Source of the DNA: Microbacterium arabinogalactanolyticum
Lineage (GTDB): Bacteria > Actinomycetota > Actinomycetes > Actinomycetales > Microbacteriaceae
Assembly (NCBI RefSeq): GCF_030268005.1
Contig: NZ_BRZC01000004.1
Span: 746,926 to 810,925, forward strand
Length of the DNA: 64,000 bases
Direction of reading: 5' to 3'
Shown here in pieces: positions 39,225 through 48,409 of the stretch. The first letter of the stretch is position 1. Each line of letters opens with the position of its first letter. The notes below the pieces were generated by a model, which saw only the letters and a list, made by a program, of their open reading frames with translations, was not told where the DNA came from and did not search any database. The position numbers and the translations under genes were made by a program.

Positions 39225-39959
39225 CTATGCGGTCGGCGTGGCCTCGAAGATCATGAGCCTCTGCCGACCGTCGAACGGCGCACGCGCCCAGTCTCCCCAC
39301 ACCGCGGCGGTGTCGAAGCCGGCGGTCTGCAGATCCTGGATGATGCGCTCCTCGGTGCGGAAGGTCAGCACCTGCTCCTCGACGACCGTCTCACCGGTGC
39401 GCTCGAAGCGATTGAACGCGCGCAGCAGCACGACGCCGCCCCCGCGTTCCTCGATCTCGCTCCATTCCGTCAGTGCCCCGTGCATCGTCTCCCTGACGGA
39501 CGGCTCCTCCCGGGTCCACGACTCCCAGGCGCGCGCCGCGGGGTTACGGCTCTCGAAGGCGAGCATCGCGCCAGGAGCCGCGACGGCACGCAGGTGCCGC
39601 AGCGTGAGCATCCACGCCGGGTCGGGGATGTGCTGGGCGACGTTGCCCGTCATCAGCATCAGGTCGAATCGTCCCTCGGGCAGCATCCGGGTGTCGCCCT
39701 CGACCCACTCCACCTGCTCCCCGCCCACGCGAGTCCGCGCGAAGGCGAGCATCGTCGCGGAGGGGTCGACGCCCACGACGCGCCTTCCCTCGGCCGCCAG
39801 GGTGACGGTGAGGATGCCGGTGCCGCATCCCAGGTCCAGGATGCTCCGCGCGTCACGGAAGTCGGCCAGCGCGCGGTAGAAGTCGTGATCCGGCCCGTCG
39901 GGATTGTCGAGGTCGTAGAGATGGACGATCCGCGCGTCGTAGTCCTGCAGGGCACTCAT
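39225..39959 (-). CDS. Class I SAM-dependent methyltransferase
   Basis: The 244-residue protein has motif I as ILDLGCGTGIL (about 39-49), the acidic loop VVGVDPSATML, and motif post-I around EWVEGDTRML. The C-terminal part binds an unknown substrate. Closest in layout to small-molecule methyltransferases of the Methyltransf_25 group. TAGCCT is 6 nt before the ATG (leaderless). Confidence 0.87.
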   Translation of the reverse strand: MSALQDYDARIVHLYDLDNPDGPDHDFYRALADFRDARSILDLGCGTGILTVTLAAEGRRVVGVDPSATMLAFARTRVGGEQVEWVEGDTRMLPEGRFDLMLMTGNVAQHIPDPAWMLTLRHLRAVAAPGAMLAFESRNPAARAWESWTREEPSVRETMHGALTEWSEIEERGGGVVLLRAFNRFERTGETVVEEQVLTFRTEERIIQDLQTAGFDTAAVWGDWARAPFDGRQRLMIFEATPTA

Positions 39960-40113
39960 CCGAACAGGCTAGCCGGATGCCGTCGTCTCGAACGCCCGCC
40001 CCGCGCGGCGCTCACGCCGAGCACGGCGCCGCCGAGAGCTGCGGGAAGTCGGAGAGGTAGATTACCCGGAGCACGATTCGCAGATCACCGTCGCTCAACC
40101 GTGGGAGTCGCTC

Positions 40114-40770
40114 ATGTCGCAGGTTCGTGTCCACAACTTCTCCGTCTCGCTCGACGGCTTCGGCACAGGCGACGGCATCACGGTCGACGCCCCGTTCGGC
40201 CACGCCGGCGAGCGACTGCACGAGTGGATGTTCGCCACGCGGTTCTGGCGGTCCATGGTCGGGGAGCCGGGCGGTTCCACGGGGATCGACAACGTGTTCG
40301 CCGAACAGCACGGTCTCGGTTTCGGCGCCGAGATCATGGGCCGCGGCAAGTTCAGCGCGTCCACCGGCCCCTGGACCGGCATCGGCACCGACGACGAGTG
40401 GCGCGGCTGGTGGGGGCCCAACCCTCCGTTCCACACACCCGTCTTCGTCCTCACCCACCACGCCCGTCCGTCGATCGACATGGAGGGAGGCACGGTGTTC
40501 CACTTCGTCGACGCCTCACCGGCAGAAGCGCTCGACCTGGCGCGCGAGGCGGCTGGCGATCTGGACGTGCGGATCGGCGGCGGGCCTGCCCTGCTGCGAG
40601 ATTTCCTCGCGGCAGGACTCATCGATGTCGCCCACGTGGTGCAGGTGCCGATCCTGCTCGGACGCGGCGTCCGGCTCTGGGACGGTCTGGATGCTCTCGA
40701 CGAGCGTTACGCGATCGAGGCCGTGTCCTCCCCGAGCGGGGTGACGCACCTGACCCTCACCCGGCGGTGA
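40114..40770 (+). CDS. Dihydrofolate-reductase-family protein (RibD C-terminal domain)
   Basis: The 218-residue protein starts VHNFSVSLDGFGTG, the typical N-terminus of the RibD_C group. The IMGRGKFS and VRIGGGPALLRDFLAAGLIDVAHVVQVPILLGRG segments carry the NADPH site. The group includes riboflavin-pathway reductases and many stand-alone reductases of unknown substrate. No riboflavin gene is nearby. A short gap separates it from arfB, so the two may be co-transcribed. Confidence 0.85.
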   Translation: MSQVRVHNFSVSLDGFGTGDGITVDAPFGHAGERLHEWMFATRFWRSMVGEPGGSTGIDNVFAEQHGLGFGAEIMGRGKFSASTGPWTGIGTDDEWRGWWGPNPPFHTPVFVLTHHARPSIDMEGGTVFHFVDASPAEALDLAREAAGDLDVRIGGGPALLRDFLAAGLIDVAHVVQVPILLGRGVRLWDGLDALDERYAIEAVSSPSGVTHLTLTRR

Positions 40771-40787
40771 TGTGACAGCCTGGACAC

Positions 40788-41231
40788 GTGGACGATCTGC
40801 ACGTGATGCCGGGCCCTGGCGCGCCCCGGGGCATCGTCGTGCCCGCAGCGGATCTCGTCGAGCAGTTCTCCCGCGCATCAGGACCGGGCGGACAGGGCGT
40901 GAACACCACGGATTCGCGCGTGCAGCTCATGATCGATCTCGGAACGACGAGCGCCCTCGACGAGACGCAGCGTCGCCGCGTGCTGGCGCGGCTCGCGCCG
41001 CGGCTGACCGGAACGACGCTCATCATCAGCGCGAGCGAGCAGCGCTCCCAGCGGTTGAATCGCATCGCCGCGAGGGAGCGGCTCGCTGCGCTGCTGCGTG
41101 ATGCCGTCGTGCCGGCCCTCGTTCGAAGGGCGACTCGCCCGACGAGGAGTTCCCAGCGACGGCGTCTCGACGACAAGAAGCGGCGCTCCGAGACGAAGGA
41201 CGCGCGCCGGCGTCCCGGTGCTGCCGACTGA
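40788..41231 (+). CDS. arfB: Alternative ribosome-rescue factor ArfB (YaeJ family)
   Basis: The GTG start at 40788 gives 147 residues. The peptidyl-tRNA hydrolase motif GGQ is in ASGPGGQGVNTTDSRVQL. The C-terminus is a basic tail (RRLDDKKRRSETKDARRR) that in ArfB enters the empty mRNA channel of a stalled ribosome. It lets the ribosome release the nascent chain when no stop codon is present. CAGCCT lies 6 nt before the start. Confidence 0.92.
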   Translation: MDDLHVMPGPGAPRGIVVPAADLVEQFSRASGPGGQGVNTTDSRVQLMIDLGTTSALDETQRRRVLARLAPRLTGTTLIISASEQRSQRLNRIAARERLAALLRDAVVPALVRRATRPTRSSQRRRLDDKKRRSETKDARRRPGAAD

Positions 41232-41258
41232 GCAGTCGTACGTGATCGGCGCGTGCCG

Positions 41259-42080
41259 TCAGCTGTCGTGCTCGGGCTGGCACTGCGGGCACGACTGCGC
41301 GGATGCCCCGCCGAACGTCTGGTCGACGATCGTGGAGCCGCATACCGGACATGCCTCTCCGCCCCGACCATGCACGGCCATCGCTGAGACCTTCGCCTGC
41401 TTGAGCTCATCGGGGCGGAGGCCGCGGCGCTCGTGGGCAGCTGTGGTCATGGTCTCGACGACCGCGGTGAAGAGCCGCTCCCGGTCCGCCGTGCCGAGCA
41501 GGGCGGCATGGGTCGCGAGCGGGATCCGTGCCCGATGCAGGATCTCGTCGGAGTACGCGTTGCCGATGCCCGCGAGTGAGGTCTGCTCCTGCAGCAGCGC
41601 CTTGATCTGCTTGCGGCGGGTGCCGAGTGCGCGCTCGAGGTGATCGGCCGCGAAATCTGCGGAGAGCGGGTCCGGACCGAGCGCGGCGATGCCTGCGACA
41701 TCCGTCGGGGTATCAACCACCGATGCCGTCACGGCGAGGAAGTCGCCCGTGTCGACGAGCTGCATCACGGCGCCGTCGTCGAGGATGATCCTGGCGACCT
41801 CCGGACCGTGCGGATCGAGAGCCGGATCTCCGGATGCCTGCCATCGTATCCAGCCGTTCCGGCCGAATCCGATCATGAGCCAGCCCGCCGTCGTCTCGAG
41901 CCCGGCGTGCTTGCCGAACCGTCGCATCCCATTGATGCGGGCGCCTGCCAGCGTGGCGGGAAGGCGGTCGCGCGTCTTGATGATGCGGAACTCGACGACG
42001 TCCACCTCGGTGATCTCGCGACCTGTGATCCGCTCATCGAGGAACTCGACGAGCGCCTGGACCTCCGGCGATTCGGGCAT
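41259..42080 (-). CDS. Fpg/Nei-family DNA glycosylase
   Basis: The 273-residue repair enzyme starts MPESPEV, with the Schiff-base Pro2 and Glu3 (most relatives read MPEGPE or MPELPE). The lysine loop RRFGKHAGLE and the helix-two-turn-helix LLQEQTSLAGIGNAYSDE are present. The C-terminus holds a four-Cys zinc finger (CPVCG...CPQC). It excises oxidised bases and cuts the backbone. MPESPEV-type members are usually Nei-like in Actinobacteria, but the lesion specificity is not certain. Confidence 0.92.
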   Translation of the reverse strand: MPESPEVQALVEFLDERITGREITEVDVVEFRIIKTRDRLPATLAGARINGMRRFGKHAGLETTAGWLMIGFGRNGWIRWQASGDPALDPHGPEVARIILDDGAVMQLVDTGDFLAVTASVVDTPTDVAGIAALGPDPLSADFAADHLERALGTRRKQIKALLQEQTSLAGIGNAYSDEILHRARIPLATHAALLGTADRERLFTAVVETMTTAAHERRGLRPDELKQAKVSAMAVHGRGGEACPVCGSTIVDQTFGGASAQSCPQCQPEHDS

Positions 42081-42180
42081 GCGTACATCCTCGCACCGCA
42101 CCGTTGGGTTCGGCCCCGGGGGTTGAGGTCTCTCACCCTCCATGGCCCGGGCAGATGTCTCGGGCACGAGCGGGCCCGTT

Positions 42181-42216
42181 CCCCGGTGTGGGCGACATGC
42201 GTCGCCCACACCGGGG
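42181..42216 (-). terminator. Strong hairpin after the hemerythrin gene
   Basis: A perfect 16-bp stem CCCCGGTGTGGGCGAC / GTCGCCCACACCGGGG with loop ATGC, 3 nt past the hemerythrin stop. No T-tract. It lies 100 bp upstream of the glycosylase start on the same strand. Confidence 0.75.
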
Positions 42217-42219
42217 GCC

Positions 42220-42690
42220 TCAGAACGGTCCGAGCGCGCGACTCGGCTCGGCATCCAGGGCGAGCGTCTCCAGCACGGTGAGCAGCTGCCGCTCCTCGTA
42301 GCGGAAGTGGCTCTCCATGATCGCGGAGACCCCGTCGAGGTGCCGTGCGAGCTCGTCCGGCGCAGCCCGGCTGTCGACCGCCGCCTGCAGCCCGCCCATC
42401 AGGTGGGCGATCATCGAATGATCCTGCTCGAGCTTGCGCAGCGTCTCCCGCAGGTGCGGATGCTCCGCGGCGATGGCGGGGAACAGCTCCCGGTCCTCCG
42501 CCACATGGTGCCCGGTCAGCGCAGTGCAGAATCCATGACAGAACAGCAGCAGATCACGACTCGCCGTCTCAACCGATCCGCCTTCGGCTGCGGCATCCTG
42601 CGCGATCCGCAGCGCCTTGCGCAGCCGTGCATGCACGCTCCGCAGCTCTTCACTCCAGGCCACCAGCCTGGTCTTCTCGCCCTCAGTCAC
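42220..42690 (-). CDS. Hemerythrin-domain protein
   Basis: The GTG start at 42690 gives 156 residues. The four-helix bundle carries the iron-binding set: SVHARLR, LTGHHVAEDRELFP, LEQDHSMI and ESHFRYEERQL. The domain binds O2 or NO at a di-iron site, and in Actinobacteria such proteins are linked to redox or stress sensing. The helix 2 segment LFCHGFC adds two Cys close together. Confidence 0.88.
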   Translation of the reverse strand: MTEGEKTRLVAWSEELRSVHARLRKALRIAQDAAAEGGSVETASRDLLLFCHGFCTALTGHHVAEDRELFPAIAAEHPHLRETLRKLEQDHSMIAHLMGGLQAAVDSRAAPDELARHLDGVSAIMESHFRYEERQLLTVLETLALDAEPSRALGPF

Positions 42691-42841
42691 GCTGGGGCGA
42701 AGGGGTGGACATCGTCAACGTCCGTCTCCTTCAGGTTCCACGCCTCCATGCCTGACACGGTCTGCCACCGGCACGCGACGCTGAAGGCCAGCGTAGTGCA
42801 AACCCTGGGGATGCCTTGGCTCGTCGCGAGGCCCGTTCCGT

Positions 42842-42871
42842 TTGCAGACAATATGTAGACCGGTCTATTCT
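42842..42871 (+). promoter_or_regulatory. Promoter and operator of the TetR gene
   Basis: A -35 TTGCAG (42842-42847) and -10 TATTCT (42866-42871) are 18 bp apart, and the ATG is 6 nt after the -10 (leaderless). The 12-bp perfect palindrome TAGACCGGTCTA (42856-42867) occupies the spacer. A TetR dimer there would block the promoter of its own gene and the coupled fusion gene. Confidence 0.75.
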
Positions 42872-42877
42872 TAATTC

Positions 42878-43480
42878 ATGACGATGTCCAAGGGAGACCT
42901 GACCAAGGCTCGGCTCGCAGAATCCATGCTCGAGCTCATCCAGACCAGCGGATACAGCGGCACGGGGTTGAACGCCGTGATCGATCACGCTGCCGCGCCG
43001 AAGGGCTCTATCTACTTCCACTTCCCCGATGGCAAGGAGGGCCTCGGCGTCGCGGCGGTCGATCTCGCTGCCGCTCAGTTCGGGACGCTGATCGCCGAGG
43101 CTGCGGAATCCGCCCGCGGGGCGGCGCAGGCTGCGCGCGCGGCGATCGAGGCCCTGACCTCGATCGTCAGCCGGAGCGACTACCGACTGGGCTGCCCGGT
43201 CTCGGTCGTGACGCTGGAGATGGGCGCGGAGAGTGAGCGGCTGAGGCACGCGTGCGCCTCCGCCTTCGATTCGTGGATCGTGCCGACGGCGGCGCTGCTC
43301 GAGGCGGACGGCATCGATGCGGAGGGAGCCCGCTCTCTGGCCACGGTCATCGTGGCCACCATCGAGGGGGCGGTCATCGTGTCCCGCGCGATGCGGAGCC
43401 CTCAGCCGCTGGAATCTGCCGCCGACGTCGTCGCGGACCTCATCGAGCAGCGCATCCGGACCGCAGCGGTGCAGCGATGA
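42878..43480 (+). CDS. TetR-family regulator (LmrA/YxaF type)
   Basis: The 200-residue protein has the N-terminal helix-turn-helix (LTKARLAESMLELIQTSGY... SIYFHFPDGKEGL) and a helical ligand domain with GCPVSVVTLEM. These features match the LmrA/YxaF subgroup. Known LmrA boxes contain ATAGACC half-sites, close to the TAGACC half-site in this promoter. That points to self-repression and control of the next gene, which overlaps it by ATGA. Confidence 0.9.
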   Translation: MTMSKGDLTKARLAESMLELIQTSGYSGTGLNAVIDHAAAPKGSIYFHFPDGKEGLGVAAVDLAAAQFGTLIAEAAESARGAAQAARAAIEALTSIVSRSDYRLGCPVSVVTLEMGAESERLRHACASAFDSWIVPTAALLEADGIDAEGARSLATVIVATIEGAVIVSRAMRSPQPLESAADVVADLIEQRIRTAAVQR

Positions 43481-45318
43481 CGCCGCGCGAGGACTCCCGC
43501 CATGCGCTCGTCTTCGGTGCCTCCGGCCTGATCGGCCGGCACCTCATCCTGTCTCTCGCCGCATCAGGGGCGCGGGTCACGGCCGCCGTGCGGTCTGCCG
43601 ATTCCGGAGCGCGCATCGAGCGCTGGCTCACGTCGCATGGACTGAGCCAGCCGATCAGCACCGTGATCGTCGACTTCAACAGCCCGGAGCTCCTCCCGGG
43701 CGGCCCCGCGGCAGTCCCATTCGTCACCGAGATCCACAACTGCGCCGGTTCCTTCCGCTTCGGGATGCCCGCGGAGGAGGCACGACGGGCGAACGTCGGC
43801 ATCGTCGAGACGCTGATCGACTTCGCGGCCGGCCTTCCGCGGCTGCAGCGCATCGTCCACATCTCGGGCTATCGCGTCGGCGGTCAGGATCCCGCGCTCG
43901 TTCCGTGGTCCGAAGAGCATCGCGCCGCGGTGTACCGGGACCTGGGCGGATACGAAGGCTCGAAGGTCGAGTCCGACGCGATCTTCCAGGCCCTCGCGCA
44001 CGCGCGCGGCATCCCGTGGACGATCGTCAACCCGGCGACCGTGATCGGAGACAGCGTCACCGGCGAGTCGGAGCAGCACGTCGGCCTTGCGAGCAGCGTC
44101 GAGGAGCTCTGGAACGGCACAGTGGCGGCCCTGCCCGGAGACGAGACCACCTTCGTCCCGATCGTCACCGTCGATCATCTGGCGGCCTTCATGGCGGTGG
44201 CAGCCATCGATGAGGCCGCCGTCGGCAGGTCGTACTGGGTTCTCGACGACGCCACGCCGCCGCTGCCGGACATGCTGGCGCACCTCGCCCACCATCTGGG
44301 CGCGAAGGTTCCGCGGCTGCGGATCCCCGTCGCCGCCATCAAGAGGCTCCCCCGGCGGATCACCAGGGCCGATCCCGAGACGATCGGCTTCCTCTCCGCG
44401 GACCGCTACCCGACCGCACCCGCGGTCGAGCTCGCCGGCCGGCACGGCCTGAAGATGCCCGACGCCCGAGTGTCGCTGGAGCGGTGGGCGGACTACCTGA
44501 CCGCGCATCGCTTCGGCTCTGCCGGCGCGGATGCCCGCCGATTCGTCGATGCCGGTGGTGTGCGGACGTTCCAGCTCGGGGCACCGGAGTCCTCTCGCCT
44601 GGTCCTTCCGGGTCTGCCGATCAACGCGGACAGCTGGTCCGACGTGGCGGGTGGCATCGGCGCGCGCGTCGTCGATCTGCCCGGCCTGGGCCTCAGCGGC
44701 GGCGCCGGTGTCGAGGACTGGGACCTCTGGCTGCCCGCGATACTGGGCGACGAACCCGCCGACCTCATCGGCCATTCGATCGGCGCCGCTGCGGCGGTCG
44801 TCGCCGCGAACCGGATGCCGGAGCGGATCGCGTCGCTCACGCTGATCGCCCCGTTCTTCCTCCAGTCGCCGTCAGGGGCCGCCACCAGACTGACCCCGCT
44901 CGTCCGCGCGTACCTGCGCCACACCGATCCCGGACGGCTGTCACGGCAGCTGACCGGCTCGGACGCGAGCGCGGCCGCTCTCGAGTCCAGCATCCGCGAC
45001 CTGAGGCGCGGCAGCGCCCCGCGGGCGGCTGCGCAGCTCGCCCGAGCGGGATCGAAGAAGTGGCGCGCCGAACTGCGAGCGGCGCTCGCGCGGTTCAGCG
45101 GTCCGGTGCGCATCGTCACCGGCAGTGAGGATCCCCTCGATCCGCGCGCGATCGAGCAGTTCGGGCCCCTCCCTCAGGTGGAGCTGATCACGCTGGAGCG
45201 CGCCGGGCACCACCCGCAGCTGACCCATTCCGATGCACTCGTCACCCTGCTCGGAGATCGGCCGGGGCGCCGCGATGAGGTCGGCTCGATCGCGGGGCGC
45301 GACGGGCTCAGACGGTGA
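43477..45318 (+). CDS. Fusion of an NAD(P)-dependent SDR/epimerase and an alpha/beta hydrolase
   Basis: The 613-residue protein has two domains. Residues about 1-355 are an extended SDR: FGASGLIGRHLILSL cofactor motif, HNCAGSFRFGMP, VHISGYRVGG, and the catalytic pair in GGYEGSKVESD, like thioester-reductase/LysR2-type NADB_Rossmann proteins. Residues about 365-600 are an alpha/beta hydrolase with the nucleophile elbow GHSIGAA, acid in TGSEDPLD and His in RAGHHPQL. Coupled by ATGA overlap to the TetR gene, it is probably the regulator's target. A combined reduction and ester or lactone cleavage of a xenobiotic is a reasonable guess, not shown. Confidence 0.85.
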   Translation: MTPREDSRHALVFGASGLIGRHLILSLAASGARVTAAVRSADSGARIERWLTSHGLSQPISTVIVDFNSPELLPGGPAAVPFVTEIHNCAGSFRFGMPAEEARRANVGIVETLIDFAAGLPRLQRIVHISGYRVGGQDPALVPWSEEHRAAVYRDLGGYEGSKVESDAIFQALAHARGIPWTIVNPATVIGDSVTGESEQHVGLASSVEELWNGTVAALPGDETTFVPIVTVDHLAAFMAVAAIDEAAVGRSYWVLDDATPPLPDMLAHLAHHLGAKVPRLRIPVAAIKRLPRRITRADPETIGFLSADRYPTAPAVELAGRHGLKMPDARVSLERWADYLTAHRFGSAGADARRFVDAGGVRTFQLGAPESSRLVLPGLPINADSWSDVAGGIGARVVDLPGLGLSGGAGVEDWDLWLPAILGDEPADLIGHSIGAAAAVVAANRMPERIASLTLIAPFFLQSPSGAATRLTPLVRAYLRHTDPGRLSRQLTGSDASAAALESSIRDLRRGSAPRAAAQLARAGSKKWRAELRAALARFSGPVRIVTGSEDPLDPRAIEQFGPLPQVELITLERAGHHPQLTHSDALVTLLGDRPGRRDEVGSIAGRDGLRR

Positions 45319-45447
45319 AGCGCAGCACGGCCGGGCCGCGTCGCGGCTCGGCTTCTGCCCCGCTCTCGCGCCGCGGCATCAGCGCGTTCCTCGACGAGAC
45401 CTGCCAGTCATGCCGTCAAGGCGCCAGAGCATCGCGCGAGACGCGAG

Positions 45448-45618
45448 TCAGCCCTCAGCGTCCCGCTCCTCGAGTTCGTCGACCCTGGCCTCGAGCATCC
45501 GGATCCGGTTGTAGAGGTCCACGAGCGTGACGCCGTCGGCGACGACGCCGGGGCGCTGAGAGAAGCGGCGGACGAAGTGCTCGCGTGTCTCTCCCGGCAG
45601 CTGATCGAACTGGCCCAT
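45448..45618 (-). CDS. Small coiled-coil protein (DUF6752-like)
   Basis: The ATG at 45618 has GGAGGGGATTC before it. The 56-residue protein has a hydrophilic start (MGQFDQLPGETREHFVRRF) and a C-terminal heptad pattern (LYNRIRMLEARVDELEERD) that should form a short coiled coil. I recall similar actinobacterial proteins as DUF6752. Function unknown. Confidence 0.75.
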   Translation of the reverse strand: MGQFDQLPGETREHFVRRFSQRPGVVADGVTLVDLYNRIRMLEARVDELEERDAEG

Positions 45619-45699
45619 GAATCCCCTCCGCGTCGAGTGTCTGTTCAGGATAGCGATCGCTGGGGAGATGCGATGCGCAGCCGCATCCGGCTGCTCGAG

Positions 45700-46773
<1,074 letters not shown>

Positions 46774-46798
46774 GGGATACGAGTCTACCGGCGGGCAG

Positions 46799-47458
46799 CT
46801 ACTCCAACCGCTTCCAGTGCCCCTCCGAGATCACGTCGACGTCGTCCCCGACGACGCGGATCGCGGTCTGGTCGTCGATCGCATATGCCGGCCCGTCGAT
46901 GTGCTCGGCCCACCGCTCGGCGTGCGCGAGCGTGTTCTCCGGGAAATCCGGGTAGTCCAGATGCGGGAACAGCGAGAAGTCCACGATGCCGAGCGTCCCC
47001 TCCCCCGGCTCCGGCGACGTCCAGCGCTCGAACTCCGCGCCGATGCGCGGCGTCATCACCATGCTCCCGGCGCTCACGCCGACCCAGACGGTCCGCTCCA
47101 GACGGGGGAAGAGCTTGAGCAGCCCCGACCGCCGGATCCAGTACGCCAGATAGGTCGCGTCTCCGCCGTCCACGAGCAAGGCGTCCGCCTGCTCCACCCA
47201 CGGGACCCACCGCTCCCCCTCCATCGACGGCAGGGCGGTGAGTTCGAGCAGACCGGCGGACTTCCAGCCGAGCGCGGTCATCGACCAGTCGCTGCTCGCC
47301 GAGCGGAGGGTCACCTCTGGCGTGCACGACGGATGCCCGTACTGCGCGGTCGGGATGAACAGCGCCGTCGAATCCTCGATCGGCTTGCCGAGCATCTCCA
47401 CCAATGCCCTGCGGATGCTGGGGTTCGTCACTCCACCGGAGGTGAGCAGCAGTCTCAT
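46799..47458 (-). CDS. Peptidase E-like serine dipeptidase (S51 family)
   Basis: The 219-residue protein has the class I glutamine-amidotransferase fold with the serine nucleophile in VGVSAGSMV (about residue 127). The DFSLFPHLDYP and DGGDATYLAYW segments follow the S51 pattern. True PepE hydrolyses Asp-X dipeptides, and the specificity here is not certain. TAGGCT ends 6 nt before the ATG (leaderless). It is divergent from the WXG operon, with a perfect 14-bp palindrome between them. Confidence 0.85.
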   Translation of the reverse strand: MRLLLTSGGVTNPSIRRALVEMLGKPIEDSTALFIPTAQYGHPSCTPEVTLRSASSDWSMTALGWKSAGLLELTALPSMEGERWVPWVEQADALLVDGGDATYLAYWIRRSGLLKLFPRLERTVWVGVSAGSMVMTPRIGAEFERWTSPEPGEGTLGIVDFSLFPHLDYPDFPENTLAHAERWAEHIDGPAYAIDDQTAIRVVGDDVDVISEGHWKRLE

Positions 47459-47501
47459 CGCGCCAGCCTACGACCGCGACGGGCAACCGGGCCGATCAGA
47501 T

Positions 47502-47515
47502 GGGGACTAGTCCCC
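47502..47515. promoter_or_regulatory. Palindrome GGGGACTAGTCCCC between pepE-like gene and WXG operon
   Basis: A 14-bp perfect palindrome centred about 26 bp before the -10-like TAGCGT (47541-47546) of the operon, the position of an activator site. The half-sites resemble those of LuxR-type response regulators (DosR boxes are GGGACT-WW-AGTCCC), but the 2-bp spacer of a DosR box is absent. Confidence 0.5.
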
Positions 47516-47573
47516 CTGCCGCCGGACGCCGGCAGGCCGCTAGCGTGGTGCCATCCGATCAAAGGAGCCCAGC

Positions 47574-48110
47574 GTGCCGGACGACGTCAGCGCAGACGAG
47601 ATGAACGACCCGTTCTGGTCGGTCGTGCACCGCCGGCATCCCGACCTGGACATCGTGCTGCTGCCGCCGGAGAGGCCGGCACCCGCCATGTCGGGTCTGC
47701 CTGAACGTGCGCCAGGGCCGTTCGCGCAGATCCAGCTGACGGACGCCGATAATCTGTGGCGCATGCTCGTCGGGCATGGCATGCCCCGACGCGAAGCCCG
47801 GTGGATCCCCGGCCCCACGCGCGACTCCGTGCGGCACGCCATCACGCTGACTCTGCGGGACGTCGGCACGCCGGCGGGTATCGAGCACCTGCGCGAGGCA
47901 CGTGGTCTGCTGACCGCGGACGGCTGGCATCTGTTCATCCCGCCGACCGGGACGCCGCGCATCATAGCTGACCGCGCGGGCGAACTGGGCGCGGAAGAGC
48001 TGCTGGCCGGATTCGACGCCGAGCACGGCCGCCTGTTCATCCGTCTGACCTCGACCGGCCTGCCGGTCGGCGTCGATCGTGTCCGCGAACTGATCGGGGC
48101 CGCAGCATGA
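47574..48110 (+). CDS. Hypothetical protein, first gene of the WXG operon
   Basis: The GTG at 47574 follows AAAGGAG at good spacing. The 178-residue protein has no signal peptide or membrane segment. It contains PFAQIQLTDADNLWRMLV, RDSVRHAITLTLRDVGTPAGIEHL and a final FIRLTSTGLPVGVDRVREL. I do not recognise a family. The last codons overlap the next start (ATGA). As the first gene of a locus for WXG-type proteins it could be a chaperone or an antitoxin-like partner. Confidence 0.7.
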   Translation: MPDDVSADEMNDPFWSVVHRRHPDLDIVLLPPERPAPAMSGLPERAPGPFAQIQLTDADNLWRMLVGHGMPRREARWIPGPTRDSVRHAITLTLRDVGTPAGIEHLREARGLLTADGWHLFIPPTGTPRIIADRAGELGAEELLAGFDAEHGRLFIRLTSTGLPVGVDRVRELIGAAA

Positions 48111-48409
48111 CCGACGGAGTCACCTACAACCCTGTGATGCCGGGTGAGCTGGACCGGCGCTGGAGCTCGCAGGCCGCGCAGATGAGCGCGCTCATGAAGT
48201 CCCTCTCCTCCGCGCCGACCGGCGGGCTGCCCTCGGTCGCCGTGGGGCCCGCACGCACCTTCCTCGCTTCGTGGGAGAAGATCGCGCTCCAGGCCAAGAC
48301 CTCCTCTGAGGTGTACGCCGATGAACTGCGCGAGACCGGGGTCTCGTACGAGAATCTCGACGCCGAGGTCGCTCGCCGGATGGCTGCGCTCGGAGGCGGT
48401 GCGGTATGA
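48107..48409 (+). CDS. WXG100/ESAT-6-like small protein
   Basis: The 100-residue protein looks like a helical hairpin: about residues 15-40 and 55-95 are helical, with FLASWEKIALQAK leading the second helix. The Trp is where WXG100 proteins have their W-X-G turn, though here the turn reads WEK. Length matches the family (about 100). These proteins are secreted by type VII systems as dimers. I see no YXXXD/E export motif (the C-terminus has YADEL, not spaced correctly). It overlaps both neighbours by ATGA. Confidence 0.65.
   Translation: MTDGVTYNPVMPGELDRRWSSQAAQMSALMKSLSSAPTGGLPSVAVGPARTFLASWEKIALQAKTSSEVYADELRETGVSYENLDAEVARRMAALGGGAV

Noticed and set aside
42081..42180. Possible tRNA or small RNA upstream of the glycosylase
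   Set aside because: Some stems form, but there is no cloverleaf, anticodon arm or CCA end.
45315..45530. A possible small gene (GTG start) with a CQSC motif after the fusion gene
   Set aside because: Arg/Ser-rich translation, overlaps the well-supported small coiled-coil gene in antisense, and lacks its own ribosome site.
47502..47515. Calling the palindrome a DosR box
   Set aside because: DosR sites have two bases between GGGACT and AGTCCC; here there are none, so only a general response-regulator-type site is claimed.
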